Of a stretch of DNA of 22,297 nt, positions 1 through 8,482 are shown in pieces. Source of the DNA: Chara braunii (Eukaryota > Streptophyta > Charophyceae > Charales > Characeae); the NCBI GenBank assembly GCA_003427395.1, contig BFEA01000080.1:2818694-2840990 (forward strand). The letters run 5' to 3'. The translations under genes were made by a program, and so were the position numbers. The number at the start of each line of letters is the position of its first letter. Position 1 is the stretch's first letter. The notes beneath the pieces were generated by a model. That model was not told where the DNA came from, made no database searches, and saw only the letters and a list, made by a program, of their open reading frames with translations.

Positions 1-55
1 GAGAAGGTTGGTGAGGGAGAGAGAAGCCGACAGCCATAGCCGGAGCTGACGGGCG

Positions 56-195
56 TTGACTGGGTGTTGACCGGGGTTGACAGACGTTGATCGGGAGAGT
101 TGATCGGGTGTTGATCGGGGTTGACAGGCGTTGTTCGGGAGTTGACCGGGGGTTGACCACAGCGTTGACCAAGACTGTTGACCACGAATTTGACC
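56..195 (+). repeat. Array of 13 TTGAC/TTGATC motifs at 10-13 bp spacing
   Basis: Hexamers of the form TTGACC, TTGACA, TTGACT or TTGATC (one variant TTGTTC) begin at 56, 67, 77, 87, 100, 111, 121, 131, 142, 153, 165, 178 and 190. The spacing is close to one DNA helical turn. TTGAC[C/T] is the core of the plant W-box bound by WRKY factors; whether this array binds anything is inference. The sequence between motifs is G-rich (CGGG, GGGG). Confidence 0.75.
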
Positions 196-678
196 AAGCT
201 GGAGCCGGTATAATCTTGCCAAGCCTTTAGCCTATCCCCTCGCCCTATGGATGTGCACACACCATGTGGTACTCGCTGAGTCAAGTCTGTCTGTCTTTTC
301 TTTCTGCATCGAGTCTCTTCTGTTTAGGTGATAGGAACTCTGTGGATGAGGGATAGGGCCTTGTTGACCAAACCCACACGGGCTGAGTAGGGCTAAAGAT
401 TGTGTCTGACGACTCGACTGTTCCAGAGGACACGAACCCTCCCAAGGACCGGTACTAATCGGCGGGCTGCTCGGTGTGGCACGGTAGGCCCAAAATCCGA
501 GCTGTGGGCTGCACAACAGGCCGTCTACGTCTTGAGAGGACTTGCTGATCGCGTCGTCCTGTTTGCGATGTTAAAGAATTCCTGAGGAGTTATGGGGGAT
601 CTCCTTAAATGCCTCCTGATCAGTAGTGAAGTCTTGTAGTGACAGCCATAGTTTAGGTCTAGGCTGGTGACCCTAGTT

Positions 679-704
679 CACAGAATCTTGTCCAAGATTC
701 TGTG
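679..704. repeat. Perfect 12-bp inverted repeat with a 2-nt loop
   Basis: CACAGAATCTTG (679-690), TC, CAAGATTCTGTG (693-704). It lies in the presumed leader about 75-100 nt upstream of the gag reading frame. As RNA it would form a strong hairpin, or a palindromic kissing/dimer site. Function unknown. Confidence 0.85.
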
Positions 705-765
705 GTCCTTTAGAATCGAGTCAGTAGGTTTCGTGTCAGTAAGTGGTTAGAGTCTTAACTGGTGA

Positions 766-2750
766 GGAGTGGAACCATTGTCTAGTTGTGCACCTATCAC
801 CGTGGTTGACACCCGTAGTGGGAAGAGCACTGCCGCCCAATCCGAGGCCGAGCAAGCCCGGATCGCCGCCACTTTGAGAGAGAGAAAAAAGGAGCTCCTC
901 AGGCAGGCGAAGATGAAGGCCATTGAGGAGGAGTAGGCATTGAAGAAGAAGTTGGAGGAAGAGTTTAGGAGACTCCAACAAAAGGAGGAAGAGAAGAAGA
1001 AGGCTGCTGAAGAAGAAGTGGCAGCTGAAGAGGAGGAAGAAGAAGAAGCAGAACCCCTCAAAAGGAGGCGTACGAGGGAAAGAGGAGAAAGCAGTGGCAC
1101 GAAGGGGGAAGATCCTTGGATTGAGAAAAAGATTAGTGAGTGGGTAGCTAATCGAAGTTTGGGAGAACAAGAGGAGGCGATGTTATATGTTCCGCAGGAG
1201 GAGAAGGATGTTGTAGTCAGGGAGTTTGAGGCAATGGACAACCCCCTGGACTGCCAGGCGCTAGAGAATGAAAAGAAGTTAGAGTGGAAATCGCGTCTGG
1301 CGAGGGAGAAGAAAAGGAGGATGGAGGAAGCCAGTCTGATGGCAAAAGAGATGGAGAAGGTGCATTCCTGTAGGAGGGAAGTAGAAGCCCAGCTGAATAT
1401 CCAGGCTAAGCTGGATAAGATTCTGACCAGCATAGAGATTTTGGGTGAGGCCTGGACCGAGCAACAATTAACCAGTCAGGACCAAGATATGGCCCTGCGC
1501 TCCGTTCGAGTGGGTTTTCGAGACTTTGTGTGCCATATTGTGACCCATACGGGGTCACAGGTCCAAAGACTGAAAGAGGGTGCAGAGAAATTCTGCAGCG
1601 GCGCCTTGGAAGGTGCTAAAGGTATAGCCGCCGCTGAGACTGAGGCTAGACCCCGCAAGGAACCTGTAAAGCTCGAGTTCCCAGATGCGTATGGCGGGAA
1701 GCCCGACGATAATTTCGATAATTGGGAGGCTAGCGTGAACAGTTAGGTTTACCTACAACACATTGTGCAGGACGAACAAGTCCTAGTAGCCTTCCACGCC
1801 CTGAAGGATGGAGCGGCTAGCTTCGCCAGATCCCTCGCGCGCGCGGCCAGTTGTGAGAACAACATGGTCGCATACTCCAAAGTCACCACCCTCCCTCAGT
1901 TCCTCAAGCTCCTCAAGGAGTGATTCGCTGATCTCAGAAGGGGCGTTAAGGCCTCTGATAGACTCCAAACTATCCACTCACGATAGTGGAGGAGTGCGCG
2001 AGCACTCAAAGCGGTTATGGACAAGCTGGTAGCCGTCGCGGACCATGGGGTCACTGAGGCCCAACTGTTCCAACTTTTCTATCGTGCCATGCCAGTGCCC
2101 TTACGAGGGCATTTCTTTAACAAAAGCCAACAGCCCACCATGACGTATGACGCATTGAGTAGAGAGGTGGTGCTGTACGAAGCAAAGTCCATGCCAGTGT
2201 CCACTTTCTAGCATAAGGACTTAGATAAGGGGAAAAAGTGGAAAAGGCGTACCATCTCTGGTCAGGTTAGGGCCAAGGATCATATGATCCTTACGTTAGA
2301 AGAAGGTGGTACTGATGAGGTCCGCTACAGTCAGATAGAGTGGGGACTCGAAGAGGAGGACAGTGGTGTGGGCCAGGGGAGGACCTATGCTGCTGTTGCG
2401 GTTGTGGGGAGGCCGCAAGGTAGAGGGGGCCAGGGCCAAAGGGGCCAGGCCTATGGTGGCTGAGGACAGGGCGCTCGGGGGGTTGGCGGCCAAAAGAGCC
2501 GTCAAGAAGGAGGTAGGGGTCAAGGTCCCAGGCCAAATTGTCAGGGTCCTAGTCGGTCGCCACAGCGACGAGATGGAGGATCACCTCAAAGGAGAGGAGG
2601 ATGGCACCCAGGCTTGCCACAGGGCAGACCATGGGAAGATTTGGGCCTACATCAGAGAGTCTGGCAGCAACGTGTGGATCAGGGTCAGTGCAGTGCATCT
2701 ACTGCGGTGACCTGGCCCACATAATTAAATATTGTCCTAAGTATAGATAG
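766..2750 (+). pseudogene. gag: Chromovirus A gag (structural polyprotein, CCHC zinc knuckle), broken
   Basis: One frame is followed from the last upstream stop (763-765) to about 2690. The first part is a charged, Lys/Glu-rich coiled-coil-like region with a polyglutamate run (about 1021-1050). A capsid-like part follows, starting near 1670. A Gly/Arg/Gln-rich basic tail (about 2380-2640) leads to a CCHC knuckle. In-frame stops lie at 934 (TAG), 1744 (TAG), 1921 (TGA), 1984 (TAG), 2209 (TAG) and 2461 (TGA). There is no ATG at the expected start: the frame reads TTG at 778, and the bases ATTG at 776-779 look like a start codon with one extra T (inference). The knuckle itself is in another frame because of a 5-bp duplication just before it, and ends at TAG 2748. 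Gag would assemble the particle and package element RNA; this copy cannot. Confidence 0.85.
2694..2735 (+). other. CCHC zinc-knuckle coding motif of chromovirus A Gag
   Basis: The 14 codons give C-x2-C-x4-H-x4-C exactly, starting TGC ATC TAC TGC. This is the retroviral/retrotransposon nucleocapsid motif that binds nucleic acid. It lies in frame 3, while the upstream Gag frame is frame 1. The directly repeated AGTGC at 2692-2701 accounts for the shift. Confidence 0.9.
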
Positions 2751-2779
2751 GCCCGATGGGCTGCCCAGGAGTTTAAAGG

Positions 2780-3235
2780 CAGCCGCCGGTAGGGGTCGCA
2801 ACTGCCCCTATTGCCAGGCCATGTGGGGAAGCGAGCGCACGCAGAGAGGAAACTCCCACACCATATGAGCCTACGACAGAGATTGTAGGCCGGTGCCTAG
2901 TTAGTTGACCAGAGACTGCTTGTGTCAGCGTCTCTCTAGGCACTTCCCTCACAGGCGTGGCAGAAGTGTTGAAGGAGAGGATGCCTGCCTGGGCCAAAAT
3001 GAAGGGGCCGCAGCTGCCGGTAGGGGTCGCAATTGCCCCTACTGCTAGGCCATGTGGGGAAGCGAGCGTGCGCAGAGAGGAAACTCCCACACCACATGAG
3101 CCTTTGGCAGAGGTTGCAGGCCAGTGCCTAGTTAGCTGTCCAGAAATTGCTTGTGTCATCATCTCTCTAGGCACTTCCCTCACAGGCGTGGCAGAAGAGT
3201 TGAAGGAGAGGATGCCTGCCTGGGCCAAAATGAAG
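2780..3235 (+). repeat. 231-bp (77-codon) direct tandem duplication in the Gag-protease linker
   Basis: The segment 2780-3010 is repeated at 3011-3235 with an exact offset of 231 bp: for example TAGGGGTCGCAA at 2790 and 3021, and GGGCCAAAATGAAG ending at 3004 and 3235. The offset is a multiple of three, so the frame is kept. Copy 2 is open; copy 1 has one in-frame TGA in its middle where copy 2 has TGT. The copies differ at scattered bases, so the duplication is not recent. The encoded linker has no domain I recognise; it includes a run predicted to be hydrophobic and ends Lys/Glu-rich. Confidence 0.9.
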
Positions 3236-3910
3236 AAGGAAAGCAAAGGACAACTAGTTTTAGTTGATGTAGAGATTTTTAGGAGTAGAGTAGGGGCCCT
3301 TATGGATTCAGGGGCCACCCGGAGTTATATTAGCCGTAAAGCATTGAAGAAGCTAAGGCTAGGGTTGAAGGTCCAGAAGTTGGAAAACCCCATAAGTGTC
3401 CTCGCAGACAACCGCACTATGTGAGTTGAGGACTACGTAGAGGGAGTCCAGGCGTATTTTCGCCTAGAGAAAGATGAAAAGGTGGAGAAAGTTCTCCATT
3501 CCCTAACTCGCCTTTCGATATAGTCCTAGGTATGGACTGGGGAGAGGCAGCAGGGGGCACACTTCATCTGAGAGAGCATGAGTGTAGGCTCCCTAGTCCA
3601 TCAGGCGAGGTCAAGACTACCTGTTTGTTCCACGTGTCAGGTGTGGACAACACCTTGGCACATTGCTGTCTCAGTGCTCCCGCGTTCGCGCGACTAGTTT
3701 AGAAGGAGCAGTTAGAGGAGTAGGTCTTCGTAGCTTATGTGAGACTTGTCACTGAGCCTAAGGAGGAGAAGCCCATAGACCCAGCTATTGCCAAGCTGCT
3801 GGAAGAATTTAAATATTTGACAGAGCTGCCGATAAGAGTAGTGCCGCAACCAATCCAACACATAATAGAGATAATAGTTTGGCAGTAGAACTCCTAAGGG
3901 AGCAGTTTAC
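3236..3910 (+). pseudogene. pro: Chromovirus A aspartic protease region and linker to RT, broken
   Basis: The frame continuing from duplication copy 2 holds the retropepsin active-site motif D-S-G-A-T (Asp codon 3305-3307), preceded by hydrophobic residues as in this family. It cuts the Gag-Pol polyprotein in active elements. The frame ends at TGA 3422-3424, in a place where an Arg CGA codon is expected. Similarity resumes in another frame near 3517, with the flap/C-terminal motif I-V-L-G-M-D-W, so at least one frameshift lies in about 3480-3515. Further stops occur before RT (TAG at about 3700 and 3721). Not functional. Confidence 0.8.
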
Positions 3911-3913
3911 AAA

Positions 3914-4152
3914 ATGTCCCCCAGAGAGTTAGAGGAGCTGTGCAAGCAGTTGAACGAGCTCCTCGAAAAGGGTTGGATTAGGCCCAGTTCATCTCCTTTT
4001 GGAGCACCAATTTTGTTTGTCCCCAAAAAGGAAGGAGAGCCAAGGATGTGTATAGACTATAGGGGTCTGAATGCGATCACAGTTAAGAATGTTGAACCAC
4101 TGCCCAGGACAGACGATCTCTTAGATCGGGTGCATGGTTGCAGATATTTCTC
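3914..4152 (+). pseudogene. pol: Chromovirus A reverse transcriptase, N-terminal part (fingers)
   Basis: The open frame from the ATG at 3914 encodes the start of a Ty3/gypsy RT. A Leu/Glu-rich helix ([13 protein letters not shown]) is followed by the [13 protein letters not shown] block, [17 protein letters not shown] and [10 protein letters not shown]. These are conserved RT blocks 1-2. The Asp of the first catalytic block (expected in a K-I-D-L-K-like motif) is cut off: the frame runs to G-C-R-Y-F-S and then enters antisense plastid DNA at 4153. Confidence 0.92.
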
Positions 4153-4290
4153 TGTTTTACCAACTCCGGCACCACCAAATAATCCAATTTTGCCACCTCT
4201 ACGATAAGGTGCCAAAAGATCTACTACCTTAATTCCAGTTTCAAAAATAGATAATTTAGTATCTAATTGCGTAAAAGCAGGAGCAGCTCT
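4153..4290 (-). pseudogene. atpB: Plastid atpB fragment (ATP synthase CF1 beta subunit, Walker A region) inserted in RT
   Basis: Read on the - strand, 46 codons without a stop match the part of chloroplast ATP synthase beta around the nucleotide site. Recognisable pieces are [34 protein letters not shown] and the P-loop G-G-A-G-V-G-K-T. In the plastid this subunit binds ADP/Pi on the stromal CF1 head. Of the 46 codons, 41 end in A or T, which is plastid-like and unlike the GC-richer element around it. RT sequence is continuous on both sides, so this is an insertion, not a gene of the element. TCT occurs at both junctions (4151-4153, 4288-4290), which allows microhomology joining. It is far too short to be functional (the full subunit is about 480-500 residues). 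Confidence 0.93.
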
Positions 4291-4611
4291 AGATTGATTT
4301 GAAGTTCGGATATCATCAGATAGAGGTCCATCCTGTTGACCAGTACAAGACTGCATTCCGGACTCATTATGAGTTCATAGTGATGCCCTTTGGACTGACC
4401 AATGCGCCCACTACATTTCAGCGATTATGAATGATTTGTTTAGGCCTTGGTTAGATAGATTCGTCGTAGTTTACTTAGATGATATCTTAGTGTTCAGTCG
4501 GACCCTCCAAGAGCATCAAGGTCATTTGAGGCAGGTCTTGGAGAAGCCGAGAGAGGCTAACTTAAGGTCAACGCGAAGAAGTGCGATTGGGCCAAGACAC
4601 AAGTCCTGTAC
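4291..4611 (+). pseudogene. pol: Chromovirus A reverse transcriptase, palm part with YLDD
   Basis: RT resumes at 4291 with [13 protein letters not shown], and [13 protein letters not shown]. The first catalytic Asp is the D of I-D-L-K. A frameshift near 4425 (TGA in the first frame) moves to the frame starting M-N-D-L-F-R-P-W, which holds the catalytic Y-L-D-D at 4472-4483. A second 1-nt loss near 4565 shifts to the following RT-thumb/RNase H frame. About three residues of the usual block before Y-E-F look missing (comparison from memory). This domain would copy element RNA into DNA; the copy is broken. Confidence 0.9.
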
Positions 4612-5249
4612 TTGGGCCATGCGTTAGACGGAGATGGCATTAAGCCTAAGGACAGTAAAATAACGGCGATTAGAGATTGGCCGACGCCCAACACATTGAC
4701 AGGGTTGTGGTCCTTCCTAGGCCTAGCTAACTACTATAGGAAGTTCGTGAGGAACTTCTCAACTATCATCGCTCCCCTTCGCAGGTTGCTTAAGAAAGAG
4801 GCAATATGGCAGTGGGATAGAGACTGCACGTCTGCGCTAAAGAAATTGAAGCGCACATTGATAGAGTACCCTGTCCTCAAAGTAGCAGGTCCGTCCTTGC
4901 CATTTGTCGTCACGACGGATGCGAATCAGTATGGTATAGGCGTCGTGTTACAGCAGGACGACGACAATGGCTATAGGCCCGTAGAGTTCATGTCAGCAAG
5001 GATGCCCTCAGAGAAGGTCGCTACCTCGGCGTTCGAGAGAGAACTCTACGCTCTCAAGCATGCCTTAGAGCATTGGAAGCATTACCTGCTTGGGAGGCAC
5101 TTCAAGGTGTATTCAGACCATGAGACGCTTAGATGGCTGAAGACATAGGCCAAAATGACACCTAAGTTGACTAGGTGGGCCGCGGAGATAGACCAATACG
5201 ACTTTGATTCAAGCCAGTTAAGGGCAAGTACAATGTAGTTGCGGATGCT
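4612..5249 (+). pseudogene. pol: Chromovirus A RT connection and RNase H domain
   Basis: The frame 4612-5148 begins in the RT thumb ([11 protein letters not shown]), runs through the conserved F-L-G-L-A-N-Y-Y-R-K-F-V block, and enters RNase H. There T-T-D-A-N-Q-Y-G-I-G carries the first acidic residue (Asp 4918-4920), F-E-R-E-L-Y-A-L the catalytic Glu, and Y-S-D-H-E-T-L-R-W the next Asp. It stops at TAG 5146-5148, where a Gln codon is usual. The same frame continues with K-M-T-P-K-L-T-R-W, then a 1-nt loss near 5208 shifts to the frame of the following integrase. RNase H would remove RNA from the hybrid during reverse transcription. Confidence 0.9.
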
Positions 5250-6785
5250 TTGAGTAGGAGATCAAAATACTTTGGAGCTACAGTTCACTATCTGGACATA
5301 GGGAGTGACCTGCAGGAGAAAGTTAGGCAGGCGTATGCGCAGGACCCTATTTATAGTGACCTCCTCAAGAGAGTTAAGGAGGCCCCAGAGATCGAGCCAG
5401 ATTACCGCACCACAGAGGGGTTGTTATTTGAGAGGGCTAATGTCGTAGACGGTCTGTGCGTTCCCAACAGTGAGGAGATCCGTAGTTTGATGCTGGGGGA
5501 ATGCCACGACACAGAGGGACACTTCGGTTGACAAAAGACGTCAGCTAACCTTATGCATGCGTATACGTGGCCAGAAATGAAGAACGACTGCATAGAGTAC
5601 GTCCGAAGTTGTAAAGTCTGCCAAAGAAATAAGACCACGACCCATGCCCCTCTAGGTCTCCTCAGACCCTTGCCTATTCTTGATCAGCCAGGAGATTTAG
5701 TGTCCATTGTCGGCGTCAAGAGTAGGCACGGCAAGAGCCAAGTCATGGTTGTAGTTGATAGATTGAGCAAATACGTTGTTTTTGTTCCTTTGCCTGCAGA
5801 GGCACGCACTGAGCTAGTTATCTATAAGTTCTTTGATTTTTGGGTTAGTGAGCATGGCGTCCCATTGTCTATTGCTAGTGATAAAGATACCCGATTCACT
5901 AGCCAGAACTGGCAGGAACTGATGAAAGTCTACGGATCCAAGTTGTTGATGTCGTCTGGCCGCCATCCAGAGACTAACGGTCAGACTGAGCAGATGGACA
6001 AGATCCTGCAGCAAGTTCTGCGTATGTATATTAGACCTCACCAGATTAACTGGGACGAGATGTTACCCAAGGTAGCCAGTGGGTACAATAACAGCGTGCA
6101 TTTGTCCACCTGTCGCACTCCCAACGAGTTGCACAAGTCCTTTAGACCGCGTAGACCGTTTGAAGGACTTAACCGGGATCAGATTCACAAGCTACCACCC
6201 GGTACCAGGGAGTTCGCGATACAACACGAGAAGGAGATAACCACTGTTGTTGAGAACCTCTGGAAGGCCCAGCCCCGGATGATAGAGCAGGCTAATAAGC
6301 ACCGTCGCCCATCACAGTTTCAAGTAGGCTACTTAGTTTGGGTCAAGTCCAAAGAGTTTGCTCCTAAGGAAAACATCTCGCAAAAATTATTACTCACGTA
6401 CAGAGGACCGTGGCTTGTTCTAGAAGTCAAGGGCGGAGAAGATGGACCGTCCTACACTGTAGAGATTCCAGCACACCTCCACATCTACCCTGTATTTCAT
6501 GCCTCAAAGTTACTGCAGTGTGTCACGAGTCAACAGTTTTCGTTTAGGAGATCCATGATCCCCCCGGACATGGACGGAAGATACGACATTGACGACATTG
6601 TAGGTGACGACGTGTTCAGAACAGGAGGTAGAGGTCGTCCGCAGAAGCAGTATAAGGTCCGGTTTGCTTATCAGGAACCGGAGGACGACCGCTGGTTCAC
6701 TAGAGCAGAACTTCTAGAAACAACTCCCGACATAGTTAGAGCCTATGAGAGAGATAAGAAAGGAAAAGGTCCTGCATTGGACTGA
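5250..6785 (+). pseudogene. pol: Chromovirus A integrase with C-terminal chromodomain; one stop, first catalytic Asp lost
   Basis: Frame 3 is open from about 5241 to 6785 except for TGA at 5529-5531, where Trp is expected (G-H-F-G-[W]-Q-K-T). Domains in order: the HHCC zinc domain (C-H-D-T-E-G-H; C-K-V-C-Q), the catalytic core, the GPY/F-like module (G-P-W-L-V-L-E-V, then Y-P-V-F-H-A-S-K-L-L), and a chromodomain (Y-D-I-D-D-I-V ... Q-Y-K-V-R-F-A-Y ... D-D-R-W-F ... E-L-L-E ... A-Y-E-R). In the core, S-D-K-D-T-R-F and N-G-Q-T-E keep the second Asp and the Glu. The first Asp (usual S-I-D-F-M-D block) is gone: the sequence reads V-S-I-V-G-V-K-S-R at 5700-5726, a loss of about six residues. The 410-codon part after the stop is the best kept piece of the element. 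Chromodomains steer such elements to modified chromatin. Confidence 0.93.
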
Positions 6786-7055
6786 GTTATTCTCGGAGGA
6801 CCTCGAATTTAGGTCGGCGGGAGTGAAACGGTATTCATCAGTTCGCAGCAGCCGATGCAGATCCCAGGGCTCGATCCCTAGTCCTCACCTTACCTGCGTA
6901 TAATATTTGTGTCGACCCCTAGAATTGAACCCGTGACCTGTGTATTGTAACAGTTGGTAGACTGTTGTAGGGTCCGTAGGCAGTAGGGGTTCGATCTGTA
7001 GACCTGTCGGGTAGGAGTCCTAGCAGGGTCTAGAAGTCGTAGCTGTAGTTCTCCC

Positions 7056-7152
7056 GAAAGGTCAAGGTCGTCTAGAAAGGTCAAGGTCGTAGCTGCTACA
7101 GTATCGAAAGGCCAAGTCTATGGCCTTCTGAGGTCCGAGTAGTGGCCTTTCG
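7056..7152. repeat. Short tandem repeat and 10-bp inverted repeat
   Basis: GAAAGGTCAAGGTCGT occurs at 7056-7071 and 7075-7090 (19-bp period), with a weaker third form at 7106. CGAAAGGCCA (7105-7114) and TGGCCTTTCG (7143-7152) form 10-bp inverted arms around a 28-nt loop. Possible LTR regulatory or RNA-structure element; function not shown. Confidence 0.7.
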
Positions 7153-7316
7153 AAGTTGCCCATGTTTGGGTTGAGGCAAGTGGGCAAGTGGTGGAGTCTA
7201 CCCGTGCTGAGTCAGCCGTCCCAATCCCAGTCAGTCCTACTCCAGTCAAGCAAGTACCGCATGGGACTGTGTGCACTACGGGCATGGGAAAGGTCTAGAC
7301 CAACGACCTGCAAAAG

Positions 7317-7323
7317 TATAAAT
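7317..7323 (+). promoter_or_regulatory. Possible TATA box (TATAAAT) of the putative chromovirus A 3' LTR
   Basis: TATAAAT sits in a non-coding region that follows the integrase, about 500 bp after the presumed polypurine tract. Position and sequence fit an LTR promoter, but one motif is weak evidence. Confidence 0.3.
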
Positions 7324-7739
7324 CAAAGGTCAACACCCAACCGTTCATTCCTTCCTGCATGAGCCATGCGGAAGTGCTGCCACAACGACTTGTGCGAGGT
7401 GGTCTGCAGTGAGCCCGAGGACGAAGTGGGCGAGAGAGAAGAAGCTTAGCCATAGCAATAGGGTAGCAGCGGCCATAGCCGCCGTAACTGTAGATGGCGT
7501 GCAGTTTATGTGTGTACAAAGTAGCGTGTGTGGGATATCTAGGGTGATCCTGTGTGTGCGAACAGAGAGTTGTGTGGGCGTTGTGTCGCAATAGCAATTG
7601 AAGTGAACTTGTATCTGAACTGCGTATCTCGGCAACCATATCTCAAAGTTCTGAGTGGGCGCTTGTCGCCAGTTTGCTGCGCACCTGTTTGCATGCATGA
7701 GAAGTGTGAAAGATAACGAGTCTGATTGCAAAAGCCTCA

Positions 7740-8247
7740 CAAACCGAAAAATTAAAAAGAGAAACTAACAAGAACAAAAATCCTTGCTACAGCATACTCT
7801 CTAGATTACCAAAGAACACAGGACTAGTAAGCAAGCTTAGAAAAAAATAGGAAAGTTGTGAAAACAAGGTAGGAGGACGCAGTCCTCAGTCAACTATGCT
7901 AATGATTTCTACATCAAAGCAACCTATCTTCCAAAAGCTAATCTAAAACCACAAAAGAATAAAGAAACAAAGGGAACAAGAAGAAACCACCTAAAGCTGT
8001 GGGGAGAACTTGACCAAGATCTCCAATGCTTTGACAAAACGCTCCCTCCACGACAGTCTTTCTGTCTGTCTACTTTGACTGAAAAGCAACCGAGCGCCCA
8101 AGTTGGAACAATTAATCAACACTGAAGAACCCAGGGATCCAATTTCAGGCGATTGCCTGAGTCGGTTGAGGCCAAGGAGTTTCTGAGACACCTCGTGAAG
8201 CGGATCCATCTCAGACTGCTGTTTGGGTTTGGCGCTTTGGACACCTT
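7740..8247 (-). pseudogene. LINE 3' part (end of ORF2-like frame and AT-rich 3' UTR), left of chromovirus B
   Basis: On the - strand an open frame comes in from the insertion boundary at 8247 and stops at 7991-7993 (TAG). It is followed by an AT-rich, T-rich stretch down to about 7740 that looks like a 3' UTR. The encoded 80 or so residues have no domain I recognise. The reason to join this to the LINE at 19761-22297 is structural: chromovirus B lies between them with a CCTT duplication. Removing B with one CCTT leaves a frame that reads through the junction without a stop on either side for some distance (...K-L-T-G-E-G|V-Q-S-A-K-P...). The 3' end point is approximate; no clear poly(A) tail or LINE target duplication was found. 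The open frame extending into B's LTR up to 8437 is an artefact of the insertion. Confidence 0.55.
8244..8247. repeat. Target-site duplication CCTT, left copy (right copy 19761-19764)
   Basis: CCTT directly precedes the left LTR (TGTTACGATCC...) and directly follows the right LTR (...TCATTACA). Ty3/gypsy elements usually make 5 bp. ACCTT would be shared if the terminal A at 19760 is counted. Confidence 0.7.
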
Positions 8248-8482
8248 TGTTACGATCCTGGTCATTCCCAAAGTGCAAATTCACAATGAAAGACGTGCGA
8301 AAGAAATGAAAGCACTTGCAAAGAGATAGAGACCAAAGAAGAGAGAAAGAAGAAAAAGAAGAAGAAGAAGAAGATGTACACCAGCAAGACCAATGACAAA
8401 TCCCCCTTCTCTCTCCACCTTCCTCCTCCTCCTTCACTTCGCCAATCTTATTCTTCTTTCAATAATAATAACAAGTGGACCC

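Larger units (their letters stand above)
1..765. other. Non-coding 5' region of chromovirus A (possible LTR/leader)
   Basis: No convincing coding sequence. The short open frames here have no domain and no composition bias. The region holds the TTGACC-type array (56-195) and a perfect hairpin (679-704). It lies directly upstream of gag, so it is probably LTR and/or untranslated leader, but no TG...CA boundary or primer binding site could be fixed. Confidence 0.5.
1..7150 (+). mobile_element. Chromovirus A: decayed Ty3/gypsy LTR retrotransposon, left end outside window or unrecognised
   Basis: The coding order is Gag (with CCHC knuckle), aspartic protease, RT, RNase H, integrase, chromodomain, which is the Ty3/gypsy chromovirus order. 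The coding part is secure from about 766 to 6785. The outer limits are not: I could not find a clear pair of LTRs. The sequence before 766 and after 6785 shows only a weak, low-complexity resemblance (a purine-rich GAGAGAGAAG stretch followed by AGCCATAGC near 18-42 and near 7431-7458). No tRNA-iMet-type primer site is visible before gag. All domains carry stops or frameshifts, so the element is dead. A 138-bp plastid atpB fragment interrupts RT. Confidence 0.85.
6786..7739. other. Non-coding 3' region after chromovirus A (putative polypurine tract and 3' LTR)
   Basis: No coding sequence is supported. Just after the integrase stop, a purine-rich stretch (GGCGGGAG, about 6814-6821) precedes TGAAACGG and could be the polypurine tract and the start of a 3' LTR. 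A TATAAAT at 7317-7323 would suit an LTR promoter. The region also has a 19-bp tandem repeat (7056-7090) and an inverted repeat (7105-7114 / 7143-7152). Because no matching 5' LTR is seen, the LTR call is inference. Around 7740 the sequence becomes AT-rich, where I place the LINE 3' end. Confidence 0.4.

Noticed and set aside
736-1433. Ser/Leu-rich - strand frames opposite gag
   Set aside because: Complement of the Lys/Glu-rich gag sequence; the gag frame has family features, these do not.
4057-4356. A 99-codon - strand gene containing the P-loop
   Set aside because: Only the middle 46 codons are atpB; both ends are antisense RT sequence, so this is a fragment and not a gene.
3914-6785. Endogenous pararetrovirus (caulimovirid) instead of a retrotransposon
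   Set aside because: An integrase with HHCC domain and chromodomain is present and no movement protein is seen, which fits Ty3/gypsy.
8248-8437. ORF extension joining LTR sequence to the LINE end (7991-8437, - strand)
   Set aside because: The N-terminal half is LTR (including the GAA tract read as Ser/Phe); it is an accidental fusion at the insertion boundary, not a gene.
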